This document shows positions 10,583 through 22,395 of a stretch of DNA of 64,000 nucleotides, piece after piece. Both the position numbers and the translations under genes were made by a program. Each line of letters starts with the position of its first letter. The stretch's first letter is position 1. Source of the stretch: Spongospora subterranea f. sp. subterranea (taxonomy: Eukaryota; Endomyxa: Phytomyxea; Phytomyxea; Plasmodiophorida); the NCBI GenBank assembly GCA_049724395.1, contig JAUGWO010000102.1, forward strand, positions 124,001 to 188,000, given 5' to 3'. The notes under the pieces were generated by a model, which saw only the letters and a program-made list of their open reading frames with translations, was not told the DNA's origin and did not search any database.

Positions 10583-13500
10583 TCACCAGGCAATTTTGGC
10601 GATGAATGATTCCGGGTATTGGCGAACAATATATTTGCGAATCTCGTCCAGCAATAAAACTCCAAAGGCAAGGGGAATGGGTAGGAACCACCATTGTGCT
10701 TCAACGAAACCGAAGACGAAGATGTTTCCGCTCCCTGGGGCCGTTGAAATGTAAACATTGCAGATAGCAATGACGAAATGAGCGACAATGCAGCCCATCA
10801 GAACAATATTACGGTGAGGCCCAAAGAATGGGTTTGACTGAAGAATTGACATGCGCCTGCTGCGAGTAGATAGGACGTTGCCAATCTGCATTACCACCAT
10901 TGTGACGTAGAATATCGACTGACTCACAGCCACCTTCGAATTCAATGCCGACAACGGCAATCCTTTATAGCCTTCCCCCCACTTGTCGAAGACAAACATG
11001 ACATCGAAGAAGCCGAATCCTTGAGTGCGCCAATACAAGAAGAACATGCCAAAACAGCATATGCCAATGGAAAGACCAAGAAATAAATAGGCCTGTAAAA
11101 AGAACCTGTAGTCCACTAAGCGGGTCTTATGGATATTTCCGCGGTCTCTTGAGCATGAGATCAGATTCCGGCTGTTCATACATGAGGGAAATGGACATAG
11201 TCACGTCATGAAGAATGGAAAAAATGACCTGCTGGTATGAGGTCAACGGGATCTGCATCCCGAGGAAAACGTTGGTAATTACGGCCATCATCTCGACAAA
11301 CGTCCCGGTTGGTAGAATGTAAAGTGTCACTTTGCGAAGATTTTCAAACACCAGGCGCCCGTTCTCTATGGCCACCGGGATAGATGCGAAGTCATTGTTT
11401 AACAGAATGATATGTGCGGATTCTTTGGCGACATCGCTTCCTGAACCCATGGCGACCCCAATATCGGCCGTCCGCAACGCTGGAGCGTCATTTACTCCAT
11501 CTCCAGTCACTGCCACAACGCTTTCTCCTCGTAGCTTGATTTCTTGAACTATCAACATCTTCTGTTCGGGAGTGGTTCGTGCGAATGCAATTTCAGTGTA
11601 TTCCGTACAGATCACATCCCAATCTCGAGACTCTAACTCTCTTACTTCGTCGCCAGTGATCACTATCGCTTTCACTGGTTCATCTAAACTCGGCTTCATC
11701 TCGCTGCGCATCAACTGCGATGCTCGTTTATAGGCTATGGCGACGTTGCGAAGCGTAGCAAAGTCATCGACCACCTTGGCAGTGATGATCCCGACTTGGC
11801 GGGCGATCGATTCGGCAGTTAGACGGAAGTCGCCAGTAACCATGAACACCCGAACACCAGCTTTGCGAATTGTGGCGACGGCTTCTGGAACGTCAGCACG
11901 AGCTGGATCACAAATCCCGAAAAGCCCGATAAAACACAGACCATGAAGATGGTCCTCGATGAACTTGGTCATGAGCTCATTATCGGCCAATTGCTGTTCG
12001 GTTAATGGTCGATTGACTATCGTCATGGCAGCTAGAATAACACGCTTTCCAGACCGACTCCACTCTATCTGGGTGTTTTCAATGTAGCTGAGGGAAGTCG
12101 CGATGTTGATCTCAGCACCGTTATCGTCCAGAGCCTTGGTACAATTCTTGATAAGAATATCAGGTGCGCCTTTCACATACATCAATACGCGTCCAGACGA
12201 TAGATCCTTACAGATCGTCACCATCATTTTCGTTTTCGAGTTGAATGGGACAGTAAATATCCGATTAAAACCCCCATTTGCCTGCTCCGGTACCAAGTTT
12301 GTCAACGCCAATTTCATAACGGCAACGTCTGTAGAGTTGCCTCGTATCTCAGGTTCACCAGTTTTACCATCACGTTCATCTACTGAAGCTTCATTACAAA
12401 CGTAGCCGATTTGTATCAGATTTTGAAGCGATTGTGACGACTCCTTAGGCAAAGGACCGTTGCCAGGAAAACTCCTTCCAGCAACCGCGACTTGATCAAC
12501 AAACATCTTTCCTTCAGTTAACGTACCAGTCTTGTCCGAACATAGAACCGACATAGATCCAGCTGCTTCAATTATGGATAGGTTTTTGACCAGAACATGC
12601 CGACCAGCCATGATTCGCGCCACGATGGTTAATGCTAGCGCCACACATACTGGCAAACCTTGCGGAACTAAGGCTGTCAAACAGCCCATCGAGTTTATGA
12701 TGGCGACGTTCAGTGATGCATAATTAGGGTGGGCCCGCCGAGTCCAGAAGGTCCAGTACAGCATCGAGAGGACAAATAGAAGGACGGCGCCAATTGAAAT
12801 CGATATCGTAGCTGTGATGATATCGCGCTGTAGAACCGTCGGTTCATCACGAGGTTTGGACGACATTTGGAAGACGCGTCCAAGGACAGTGTCATCGCCT
12901 GTCGCAAATGCGATCCCCACCCCTGAACCTTGCACAATAAACGTAGACGAGAGCGCCACATTCTTGGTTTCGAATGGATTACGATCGGTGGCTTTAGTCG
13001 TGCCAGGAATAGGATCCGATTCCCCTGTGAGCAGTGACCGGTCGATTCTCAGATCAACCGATGCCTCGAGCAGATATATATCGGCCGGAACCCGTTGCCC
13101 AAGAGATAAGTGGACAATATCGCCACAGTAAACTTGGTCGCTAGGGATTTCGACTTTGACACCATCGCGTGTAACAACTGCCATATCGGTGACCAGAGTT
13201 TTGATAGCTTTCATCACCTGACTTGCGTTGTAGTCAACCACAGCATAGAATATAGTCGAGACAAGGATGACAGCGAGAATCAACACGCCAACACCAAGGT
13301 TAAAGACCTGTGGATCTGGCTCTCCCAACGGTTTATACGATAGAAAGCTCATAACCATCGCTGACCACATCAACGCATTGAATCCTCCGAAAATGTACTG
13401 GGCCCATTTTCTGACCCAGTTCGACTTGGCTGGTGAAAGGCGGTTTGATTTACCGGATTGACTCAAAACCGCAACCGCTTCCTTGCTCAACCCCTTTGAT

Positions 13501-13766
13501 CGATCGGAGGAGAACATACTGAGAACCTCTTGGGGAGGTAATAAATGAACTTGCATATTGCGCATGGCAGCAGCGGGGTCCTTTTCGCCAACTATCATCT
13601 TGACGTTATGGCCCAGGCTGAGCCCATACGTTGCCGATAGGGTCCTGAATGAGGCGATATTGATCTCAGACGGTTCACGAGCCATTTGCCCCTGGTCGGG
13701 TATCGCGCGTTCCGATCCAGACCGCACCACAACATCGTGCATCTCGACCGCTCCCGCTTTCGACAT
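10583..13766 (-). CDS. P-type ATPase, Na,K-ATPase alpha-like (type IIC)
   Basis: This is a membrane cation pump with all catalytic motifs, at about residues 247-250 TGES, 409-417 CSDKTGTLT, then KGAPD, MVTGD and TGDGVNDAPALR. The N-terminal YIFGGFNALMW, the actuator region ENPFETKN-like stretch and the M6-M7 link MYEQPESDLM place it with Na,K/H,K-ATPases rather than fungal ENA or PMA pumps. The cation pocket is unusual: M4 reads LVPQGLP where Na,K pumps have NVPEGLL, and M6 reads SILHDVTMS where they have CIDLGTDMV, keeping only the second Asp. There are no introns. The last third (HKTRLVDYRFF, then M7-M10) is out of frame with the first part by one base near 11128-11138, probably an assembly indel. 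I take the ATG at 13766 (MSKAGAVEM) as start; the frame is open for 54 more codons upstream. Confidence 0.88.
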
Positions 13767-13929
13767 GTTTGGCTGATGCGGAGGTGTCAAAGGCCCCAAT
13801 TCGTGAATGGCGCCGTCACCCTGGATCGTGCTGTACAGAGGTAATGGCACGAGCCACGATGAAAAGATCACCTTTATGTAGTGACACACCTCGTCTTTAG
13901 GATAGTTGAAGATTGTGAGTCTGAACAAT

Positions 13930-14569
13930 TGGTGTTACTCACACTATTACCAAGTCAACCACTGCCATTCTCAGTCGACTGGAGTGGGTTGATTGAGTAT
14001 AGAGTCAGTGGCAGATTCCTTTCCAAATGATGGGACTACGTCTTGATTGTGTTCGCTTTTCAAATGATTGTGTGACGATGGTGTTGGCAAACGTACGCGA
14101 GATCGGTGTCATCTCGAGTTGCGGCAGCAATCAGGGGGGTGACGATTTGATAATACAAAACGGAATTTACTACTACGATTATGAAATCTACACAAAGCAT
14201 CCCCATCACTGAGAATTCCATTCATATATGTCTCTCTTCATGCGTGGTCTGAGTGCTCTATCATCCGTTAATGGCGCGATCAATTGCAATCAGTGCGACA
14301 GATGAAGTCAAAAAAGACGTTGAAACTCATGGTAAATTTCCGGTTTGTTTATATTGGCCGTTTGCATGACTGTTATTTCCAAATATTCTCCTGCAAAGAC
14401 AGCGATGGCGGCAATTAAAAATGTTGCAGACGTTAAAACGTGCGGAGATTACGTCAATCTTTGAAGACAGAGGTGAATTCAGTTGCAGGCTCTTACTTGA
14501 AAGGAATAAACAGATTTTAGTTCGGACGGTACGAACTCAAGCTCGAATCCGCTGACGCACAGAACTGGC
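13930..14569. other. Unassigned region upstream of the ATPase
   Basis: Only short frames without motifs are present. It lies 5' of the ATPase and probably holds its promoter. No RNA gene or repeat was seen. Confidence 0.3.
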
Positions 14570-15042
14570 AACATCATGACTGGAATTGAGATGCCACCGC
14601 ACTCGGGCAACACGAGGGCCCCTCAACAAGCCTCGAACACAGAACTGGAAGACGCGCGCTCACGACTTACAGAAGCCGCCTTCGCACAAAACAACGCCAA
14701 ACAGTTGGCACTAGAAGACCCAGAAAACGTTCCCTTCGACAGCAACTCCAGCAGGCGCAACAAGATCTAGGGAAGGCCTCGATCGACTACGCTCGCGCAG
14801 CAGCAGACACAAAGCCCACGTGTCCTTTTCCGACAACAATAAAGAACTAACGTTTGAATGTACTGATCTGGCATCTACGTGGAAATCACTGGGTTTTCTG
14901 CCAACCGTTTGGCGTTGTTTCCGCGCGAGGGCGGCTTCTGTAAGTCGTGAGCGCGCGTATTTCAGTTCTGTGTTCGAGTCTTGTTGAGGGGGCCCTCGTG
15001 GTGCCCGAGTGCGGTGGCATCTCAATCCCAGTCATAATGTTG
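14570..15042. repeat. Large inverted repeat, 154-bp arms with 165-bp loop
   Basis: Arm 14570-14723 and the reverse complement of arm 14889-15042 are closely similar over their whole length, differing by scattered substitutions and small indels. Each arm can encode a peptide beginning MTGIEMPPHSG on its own strand, so the copies are head to head. Outside the arms the similarity fades. No target-site duplication was identified by eye. It could be a foldback or MITE-like element, or an inverted gene-fragment duplication. Confidence 0.85.
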
Positions 15043-15247
15043 TATGCGTTGATGCATTTCATGTCCATGACGGCTTTTGAAGCCAGTTCTGTGAGGTCAT
15101 ATCCAATACACTATTGATTGTTTGCTTACCTGGGCTATCTCAATCACATCACTCGTTCTCTTCGCCTGTCGAGGTCCTTACAATGACAGCTTTTCAGTTT
15201 TTTCTCCTCCTCAACATGACAAAATGGTGTTAGGAACCACCTAAGAA

Positions 15248-15421
15248 ATGGGCAACTTTATTAGCTCCGAGCAAGTGCATGAGCAAATCGTGACCGCCGC
15301 TGGTTGTACCCAATCCATCATCGGAGCCGGTCCCACCGAATCGGCCATCCCTCACGTTGGACAACTTGAGAAATCCACCACGTCAGCACGTGCTGAATCA
15401 ATCATCGCGGACGTCAGATGA
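15248..15421 (+). CDS. Short hypothetical ORF with N-myristoylation-like start
   Basis: A 57-codon frame opens MGNFISSEQVHEQIVTAAGC and ends TGA at 15419-15421. The MGxxxS start fits the N-myristoylation consensus. I do not recognise the sequence. The next frame starts two bases after its stop. Both lie in a gene-poor stretch beside a large inverted repeat, so they may be remnants of something longer. Confidence that this is an expressed gene is low. Confidence 0.25.
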   Translation: MGNFISSEQVHEQIVTAAGCTQSIIGAGPTESAIPHVGQLEKSTTSARAESIIADVR

Positions 15422-15422
15422 A

Positions 15423-15602
15423 ATGTCTACTACCCCTATTTCACCGCTTTCTGATATCGTCTCGTCCATCGTCAATGCTTTATTCGATTTCAAGACGTCC
15501 TTCGAATTGCGATGTGGATCGGATTTCAGCGCGATTGTGGCGTTGGAAAACTCTTCCCTCAAGTACATCCACCCGCATACTGCAACGCGCCATGTAAAAT
15601 GA
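15423..15602 (+). CDS. Short hypothetical ORF following the 15248 ORF
   Basis: This frame opens MSTTPISPLSDIVSSIVNAL and includes FELRCGSDFSAIVALENSS and YIHPHTATRH, a balanced protein-like composition. It has no recognised domain and no neighbours of known function. It is listed because its amino-acid use looks less random than that of the surrounding frames. Confidence 0.22.
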   Translation: MSTTPISPLSDIVSSIVNALFDFKTSFELRCGSDFSAIVALENSSLKYIHPHTATRHVK

Positions 15603-15803
15603 GGCCACAAAAGGGCACGTAGCCGACAAACCCGTTGAGGGGTTTCGATCACAGTCCTTCATCAGCGACGACCTAACCGTAATCGGCGAGGAATTTTGCT
15701 GCGCGGGATCCCGTCGTCACCTTTCCCGAAAACATCATTTCGCATCCCGTACTGCTACACGTCGCGTGTCCGGTTGGCGATAGTGAAGGCTCACAGATGA
15801 TCC

Positions 15804-15969
15804 AAAAGCCCGTTCGAAACATCTTGTCGGGGATAAGGAGTACGTCCTGGCCGCTTTGAGAAATTCTATCAACCACAGAACCCACTTCTCAAGCCGCATG
15901 TTCGTGCGTGGCCGACATTCATATTACGACGGGATGACGAGACCACAAGAATGTTTCGAACGGGCTTTT
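15804..15969. repeat. Short inverted repeat, 23-24 bp arms
   Basis: AAAAGCCCGTTCGAAACATC (15804-15823, extending to 15826) recurs in reverse complement at 15946-15969 with one inserted base. The arms are separated by about 120 bp. The rest of 15603-16412 holds no recognisable gene. Confidence 0.6.
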
Positions 15970-16412
15970 CTAAGATACTCAGTTATGATTTCTCTAGAAT
16001 TGAAAGAGCTGACACGGCTGGGGGAATAGCTGTTGCCATGTCTTGATGCACCGGACGCAAACAGAAATCCGCCGTTGATTTCTCACTAAGATAGCGTGCC
16101 CATCTTGATCAATACCAGCAATCTGCCGGCGGCCATGCGTGGTCCATTGCATCATGTGAAACGCTTCAGTATGGTTAACAAATGTAGGTGAGATCCAACC
16201 GCATCTCTTTCTACGTAATTCCTCGGATTATGCTTCGAAGAATTGAACACCGCAATCTGGACACACCTTTGAAATCTAAAATTGACGATACGACTGTAAA
16301 ATAGAGTTGATCAACGACTGTGCGAGATGATGGTAGGACTTTTAACACAGGGGGTTTTCCACTGGGGGATTACATTCTGGCAACTCAGTCCCCGACGATC
16401 AATTTCCCCATA

Positions 16413-17665
16413 ATGTATTCAACACCGAGAATCGAGCTCTTGCATCTTGCATATCCGGTGGGGAGGAGAGAGGTCAAACAAACAATCCCCAAACAATGCC
16501 GTGTGTATACAGTACATAGCGAACTTTTACAGTACGACAAACCACCTCTGAATCTGGTTTTATTTGGCGCTTTGCCATCTAACAAGATCGGCTGTGAAAA
16601 CCACGGTATGTTGGCCTTAGAGGCTCTTGAACAGTCTCTCTACACAGCGCGATCCATCGAAGGGCATGCACGCTCGTCAGCTTATCACTTATCGGCCACG
16701 TGCGCCCGAATTAATATGCATGGGGCGCGTCCTCATCGCTACAAACTGGTGCCACAGTCCACAACGGAAGCATTATTACGAACAACGGCAACAAAAAGGC
16801 GCGACCACTTACACTATTTGACCTCAGAGGCTAAAACCCATTTAGAGGAGTTAACATTGATGACACAAGACCTGGAAGAACGGTTGGACTATGCCCTTTA
16901 CCAAATTGAAGAGAGATTTGAATCTGTGAGACAAAAAATTGAAGAGAAGTATCTATCATTCAATTTCACATACTTCTCGTAGTGACATTGACTTTCAGAT
17001 ATGCTGGCGAAATTCAAGCTCTACAATTATCCATCGATAAAAGTACAACAGCTATGGAAACTCTGCAAAGTGAAACAGCGATCCATGCGGAGGATATCTC
17101 GGCATCGTCAGAAAATCGTAGTCAAGAAGAGGAAATTGCAACAACTTTATTCCGTATTGACGAACAAGAATCAATTCTTCGCAAGATTCAGGCAGATAAA
17201 GCCCTTAATCATGAACAAGGACATACTATTCTCGAAAGAATATATACTTTGCAGCAGGAATGGGATCTTCAGCAAGAGCAAAATAATGCAAGTGGGGATA
17301 TCGCGATGGCACCCAATACTGATGACATCGTTGTTAAAGAACAGGAAAGCGCGGATATGCAACAGGAATTATCAAATCTGGATCACAAACAAAACTTGCA
17401 ACGCAAAGCTTTGTTATCTGAACTCAGTGCCATCGTTATAGCTTTCGCCTCATCACGTTCTGTTTCGGCGAATGCTGTACGGATATTGGAACACATCATC
17501 TGCAGTGAGAATTTTTCCATCAGCGTTGAAAAACTTGACAGTGTGTTTCCCCAAATTTCAGAATCAACACGGCAAACGGTGGAAACAACTCTAGTTGAAT
17601 TGGAATCTTTGTGCATGGTTCACAGACAAACAAACATGATCTACCTAGGGAATGCCACACAATAA
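16413..17665 (+). CDS. Hypothetical coiled-coil protein
   Basis: Two exons are joined by a 50-nt intron (gtatct to ttgactttcag) that turns KIEEK into YAGEIQALQL. The N-terminal third is unremarkable. From about residue 150 it is strongly heptad-like (LEELTLMTQDLEERLDYAL, QIEERFESVRQK). The last 80 residues look globular and alpha-helical, reminiscent of a winged helix (VRILEHIICSENFSISVEKL). The first in-frame ATG is 16413. Stop at 17663-17665. The RING coiled-coil gene starts about 105 bp downstream on the same strand. Function is unknown. Confidence 0.6.
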
Positions 17666-17769
17666 TCGTGACACGCGCCGCTGGAATAAACTAAAGATAT
17701 ATATTTGATATCAATTCTACTTCGGCATCGATAGTTTGAGTTTTCAAAAAATTTATGAAGTAGCTTTCT

Positions 17770-19632
17770 ATGATAGATGATAGTATCGCTCACAAGCTGT
17801 TGAACCGATCGCCGGCTTTCCTTTTGCGTGACAAAATCCGTTTGTTTGACAGATTTGCAGTCTCGACCGAGACCGTGTCCCCTGCATTGACGTCAAGATG
17901 TGCTCGGGATGACCAATTGCCTGATAATGTAATGTTCCCAGGATGGAAAGAAGTACCCAAACCGCCACTTCCAGCCATTCCTTTACTTGCGGCGCCACTA
18001 AAAACCGATAAACACTTCTGGAAGCCAACATCCCGCAAACCAGTAAGCGTGGATATCAGCACCAGCCAAAATATTAACAAGTACCACGACCATGCTCAAT
18101 CAAGCATGATTGTGTCGGTTCCGATTGTTGCCGATCCATTATGGTCGCCTCGACCAGATCTCAGCAACTCAAACTTGGAAGCGATTGAGGACGATCTTAA
18201 AACGATCATGGAAACGGCGATCATGGCCAATACACATGTGCTCACATCGAAATTCCAAGATGTTTTAAAAACGCAATATAATCAAGTGGAGCATCATCAT
18301 CGAGTCTTGGCTGACCACTACAAAGCACGTGTGACAAAGGCCATGATTGCTGCTCAAACAAAGTTAAACCGCTGCCGAGAAGAGTTGCGTTCATCGAACC
18401 TAAGGATTCAATTTTTAGAAAAAGTTGTCTTTGAACGGGATTCACTCCGAAAGGAAAACGAGGAGCTTCGCACGCAGGTCAGGCGGATTACAAAAACATT
18501 TGAAGAAGAAAAAAATGATCTTGTCGAGAAGGTTAAGTTTCTGAGAAATCTGGCAGCAAGCACTACAAGACCGAGAGCACCAAGTTGCTCGCCTGAGCAT
18601 AAACGAAATTCCATCTTTCCTGCATCTCCTCTCCAGCCAATAACGGTTCAACAACCGGAGCCGGTCAAAGAAGACGTTAAGCCGCTCGTAGACAGGCAAT
18701 TGTACAGTCCTGTCGATAGTTTACAGGACAATACAGCAGCTGATGACACTATCAAGAATCTGATATTAGAACTGGAAGAAAAGCAGGAACAGATTGCAGA
18801 CTTGACAAAAGCACAGAGTCTTATTGAAAAGCGCTCGAGAGCGCTTGCTGAAGAAAATAACCGGTTAAAGCACGACTTATCCCAAGAAGTCATCAAATAT
18901 GAAAACGATAGAGAGAAGTTGATGTCCAGTTCTGCTAAGGCAGTAACTGACGTCAAAGACCTGACTGCTCAGTTAGATATTGCTAAAGGACGAATAGAGT
19001 CATTGAACATCAACGAATTTAGAACATCGACCCTCTTGAAAAAAGCAATGATGGACCTGAAGACAGAAAGATCAGCTAATGAAAACATGGAGCGGGACAT
19101 GAAGCAGATGGTCCAACAGTTAACTGATTCATTACTACGAACTCGGAGAACCATGTGTATTCGGTCATTGCTGTTCCAGGCTCATGTCACACAAATGAGA
19201 AGATCGATCGGAATATGCGACAAAATCGACGAGTATTTGAACGCGCAACTGACATGTAAAGAGTGTTTCAATACGATGAAAAAGCCTCAAGTTCTATATC
19301 CATGCGGGCACTCTGTATGTGAAGGGTGCGTTGATGCCCTTCGCGATAACGAAACAGGGCGCCTAGTTTGCAATGATTGCAATGGAATATGTGAGTCTAT
19401 TACCGTAACAAATTCAGTTGTTGATGCTATTATTTCACAATATAATTGGTGGAAAGTCTCACTGGGGGATATGAGGAAGAAGATTTTGGGCGCTGAAGAT
19501 GCGCTATCAGGATCCGCTATGGGGGATATCAAGTTTGCTCATGCGCTTTCAGAACAAGCTAATGAAGCGAATCCCATGCTGAGGCAATCTTTAGCCAGGT
19601 TGAATGTAAATTCAAGCCGCAATCGAAATTGA
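17770..19632 (+). CDS. Coiled-coil protein with C-terminal RING finger
   Basis: This is a single-exon frame of 620 codons. Residues about 130-250 and 310-440 are coiled coil (VFERDSLRKENEELRTQVRR; LIEKRSRALAEENNRLKHDL). A C3HC4-type RING follows: CKECFNTMKKPQVLYPCGHS, then CEGC and CNDC. This predicts an E3 ubiquitin ligase or a centrosomal/cytoskeletal coiled-coil scaffold with ligase activity. No intron is needed, unlike most neighbours. I do not recognise a specific orthologue. Confidence 0.75.
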   Translation: MIDDSIAHKLLNRSPAFLLRDKIRLFDRFAVSTETVSPALTSRCARDDQLPDNVMFPGWKEVPKPPLPAIPLLAAPLKTDKHFWKPTSRKPVSVDISTSQNINKYHDHAQSSMIVSVPIVADPLWSPRPDLSNSNLEAIEDDLKTIMETAIMANTHVLTSKFQDVLKTQYNQVEHHHRVLADHYKARVTKAMIAAQTKLNRCREELRSSNLRIQFLEKVVFERDSLRKENEELRTQVRRITKTFEEEKNDLVEKVKFLRNLAASTTRPRAPSCSPEHKRNSIFPASPLQPITVQQPEPVKEDVKPLVDRQLYSPVDSLQDNTAADDTIKNLILELEEKQEQIADLTKAQSLIEKRSRALAEENNRLKHDLSQEVIKYENDREKLMSSSAKAVTDVKDLTAQLDIAKGRIESLNINEFRTSTLLKKAMMDLKTERSANENMERDMKQMVQQLTDSLLRTRRTMCIRSLLFQAHVTQMRRSIGICDKIDEYLNAQLTCKECFNTMKKPQVLYPCGHSVCEGCVDALRDNETGRLVCNDCNGICESITVTNSVVDAIISQYNWWKVSLGDMRKKILGAEDALSGSAMGDIKFAHALSEQANEANPMLRQSLARLNVNSSRNRN

Positions 19633-19821
19633 TAAAATCCTAGCGTCGGTGAATATCGTTTCTTCCTGCGAAGTTCGTTAGCTTCCTGGAATTTGGGGTA
19701 AAATACGGCACGTTGGACTTGGTTCTTTAACAGATGATTCAACGAAACGGCACGCGTCAATGAAGACATGTCACGATAGACCCTGTACGATCAGTTCATA
19801 CAGGATTTGCAGTGCCACCCG

Positions 19822-21854
19822 ATGAAACAATTCGTCCGTAAAGTCAAAGACAGCGTGCTGCTGTTTGGTGAAGGGGAGCGATTAGTTCGCGATGCCACGT
19901 CGAACGAACCTTGGGGTGCATCTGGCACCCTGATGCACCAGATCGCCGATATGACATGTCAACGAGAGCACTATGAAGAGTGCATGAACATGTTGTGGAA
20001 ACGATTAACTGATGTTACATATCCACGTCATGTACTGAAGGTAACGTGAATGTGACGTTATCAACACTGGGACACACGACTGCACCGCTGTCAGACGAAG
20101 TTACACCATGATCATGTTATGCAATGCATGGACCCATCCAAACCTGTTAATCGTTCGATTGATCATGTTTGGCATGTATAGGCATGCTTGCTGGTAGAGT
20201 TCTTGCTGCGGAATGGGAGCGAGAGATTCGTTCACGATATGAAACAGCGCCGGCGTCGGTTCGAGGCGCTGAGCAAGTTCACTGATTATGTCGAGAACCC
20301 AGAGATAGGTGCCGATGTTCGTGCGAAAACACTAGCGCTGCTGGCGTTGCTTGATGATGACGCAAAGCGAAATGAAGAGCGGATTGTGGCAGCTAGAACA
20401 AAAGCGAACATTATGGGAATAAGTAGCCAATCAATGGCAAAGCACGATACTAACAGCAGACAAAGAGCGCCACGCCAAGATGATTTTGGGAATGCACCAT
20501 TGGATGCTACTTCCACACCGTCATCTAGAAATGGTAACAATATAAGCGTTGACATGGGCTCTACGAAGAAAGGAAAACGGGACAAACAGAAACAGGACGA
20601 TCCCTTTGATAATGAGTTTCGTGACGATCCGTTTTTCGAAAATGCAGAGGAGCCTCAAAAAAACAAAGAGAGGAAGAATGTATCATCAGTGGATTCTGAT
20701 GATAACGGGGTTGAAAAGAAGCTAAAAAAAGGGAAGAAAAAAGAAAAAAAGCTGACAGAAGATATGGCAAATTGGAATCTGGAAGACGGTGATAAACCTC
20801 AAAGCAGTGAGAAGTCAAACAAAAAGAGTGAGAAACAACACAAAGAAAAGGCACTTGAAAAAGTTGATGAAAAAATGGATGCAACGGGAAAAGTTGGCAA
20901 AAAGGAGAGGAAGAAAAAAAAGAATGAGAAAGATACGAAACAACAGATTGATCCACCTAGTGGAGATGAGGATGAAATAGGAGATTTCATCACCGCAGGC
21001 CAACCAAAAGTAGCCGAGATAAAGGGACAAGCACAACCCGATGCATTTGACTTTATGCGTGGACCTCCACAAGTGCAGCAAAACAATGCATTTACTGACC
21101 AAGCTCTACGAGGTCAACAGAAACCGGCCGATACTCTAGATTTCTTCTCTTCGCTGAACAATCAATCTATGACTCCTAGCAACGCCAATCAAGATGAATG
21201 GTTCAGTGATAAAAATTCACGTGTCCAAGCCCCTGATTCCAATCAGTTGGCGTCTTCTTCGTTTGACGACATGGGCCTGTTTGAAAGCGCAACATCAGTA
21301 ACAAATAAATCTACACCGATAAAGATTTCAACGCAATCCGTCGCAAAGCCAAGTCAGCCGCAGGACATCTGGGCCGCACTTACTAATATTGATTCGTTGA
21401 CGAAACCTGAGAAAGACAGGCAACAGCAAACAACTACAGCTAAGCCGTTGGGGACGGGCATGGGCCCAAAATCTTATAGCGCCGACCCCAACGTCTTCCA
21501 ACAGAATCCCTACGCCAATGTTTCGATGGGGATGGGGCAACAACCAATGAACAATTTCTACGGCAACGCATTCAACGGGCCACAACCCAACGCCCAGCTC
21601 GGAGGGATGCAGTACGCTCAACAGGTAAGAAAGGATATGTGCCTGAGGTCCATGAAGTAAACGATTTTGAACAGACACAACAGCCAATGAACTTTCAGGG
21701 TAATATGCAGCAGCAGATTCCCAACCAACAAATGCCCAATGGCGCTTTTCTGTTCCAACAGCCACAGCAAAACTTCTCTAATTCATCGGGATTCGGAAGT
21801 CAGCAACAGCAACCGAATCCGGCAATCGACTTTAACGCATTCGTTTCACGCTAA
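19822..21854 (+). CDS. ENTH-domain clathrin adaptor (epsin / epsinR-like)
   Basis: ENTH adaptors bind phosphoinositides and clathrin in budding vesicles. Exon 1 gives VRDATSNEPWGASGTLMHQI and MNMLWKRL. A 142-nt intron joins LK to ACLLVEFLLRNGSERFVHD, the core of the ENTH fold, ending near residue 140. The tail is low complexity: a lysine-rich block, DPFDNEFRDDPFFE with DPF adaptor-binding motifs, DDMGLFES, and a glutamine/asparagine-rich end. The last intron (gtaaga to actttcag) leads to FNAFVSR and TAA at 21852-21854. The start is ATG 19822. An ANTH adaptor is encoded at 61.0 kb in the same window. The tail is closer to epsinR/Ent3 than to UIM-bearing epsins. Confidence 0.85.
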
Positions 21855-21939
21855 TAACCTGGATGCAGCATCTGCTATATATCAATAAATTGTTATATCT
21901 AAAAGAAGAACTAACAAATTCTTGGATGACAATTTTTAA

Positions 21940-22395
21940 TCATTTCTTTTGTGATTTCGCTGCCGATTTATCTTTCTTGACAGGACTCTTTTCCGTTGGA
22001 GTTGCAACAATAGGAGTGGGTAACAGGTCGGCTTTAGACAGTAGATGATTGACAACCGGCGTTGGCTGAGCGCCAACACCTAGCTGTACAAAGTAACCGA
22101 TCAGAAATCGTGCATATCATAGATTCATATCAAAAACAATCATTTCAATCAATAAAGGTTGATAACAACTGTTGGATGACACTTCTAGTCGACAATGGCG
22201 AACTGTTACCCAATATTTGATACGAGTTGTATTGAGCCGTAAATGTTTCGCTCCAAACCGATCTGGGTGAGGGCTCCATGTCCCCAAAATTTCCAAGTGG
22301 CGTCCGTTACGAGGGAATCTGGCATCGGCGGCCACCAGGCGGTAAAATGCATCGGCATGGCGGCCAAATCTGGCCATTCTGATACGGACGACCAT
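21940..22395 (-). CDS. MRPS16: Mitochondrial small-subunit ribosomal protein bS16m
   Basis: bS16 stabilises the 5' domain of small-subunit rRNA. Exon 1 starts VVRIRMARFGRHADAFYRLV and includes PRNGRHLEILG, the family signature. The intron removes a gtaaca to tttgtacag segment and joins TRIKYW to LGVGAQPTPVVNHLL, a near-perfect bS16 match. A lysine-rich tail ends at 21940. The start is ATG 22395, and the frame is open a little further upstream, so a longer mitochondrial presequence is possible. Its stop lies 85 bp from the end of the convergent ENTH gene. Confidence 0.9.

Noticed and set aside
11332-13776. Several plus-strand frames of 60-105 codons
   Set aside because: They overlie the P-type ATPase on the other strand and carry no motif.
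20286-21102. Long antisense frames rich in Ser and Phe
   Set aside because: They are shadows of the lysine-rich tail of the ENTH gene.
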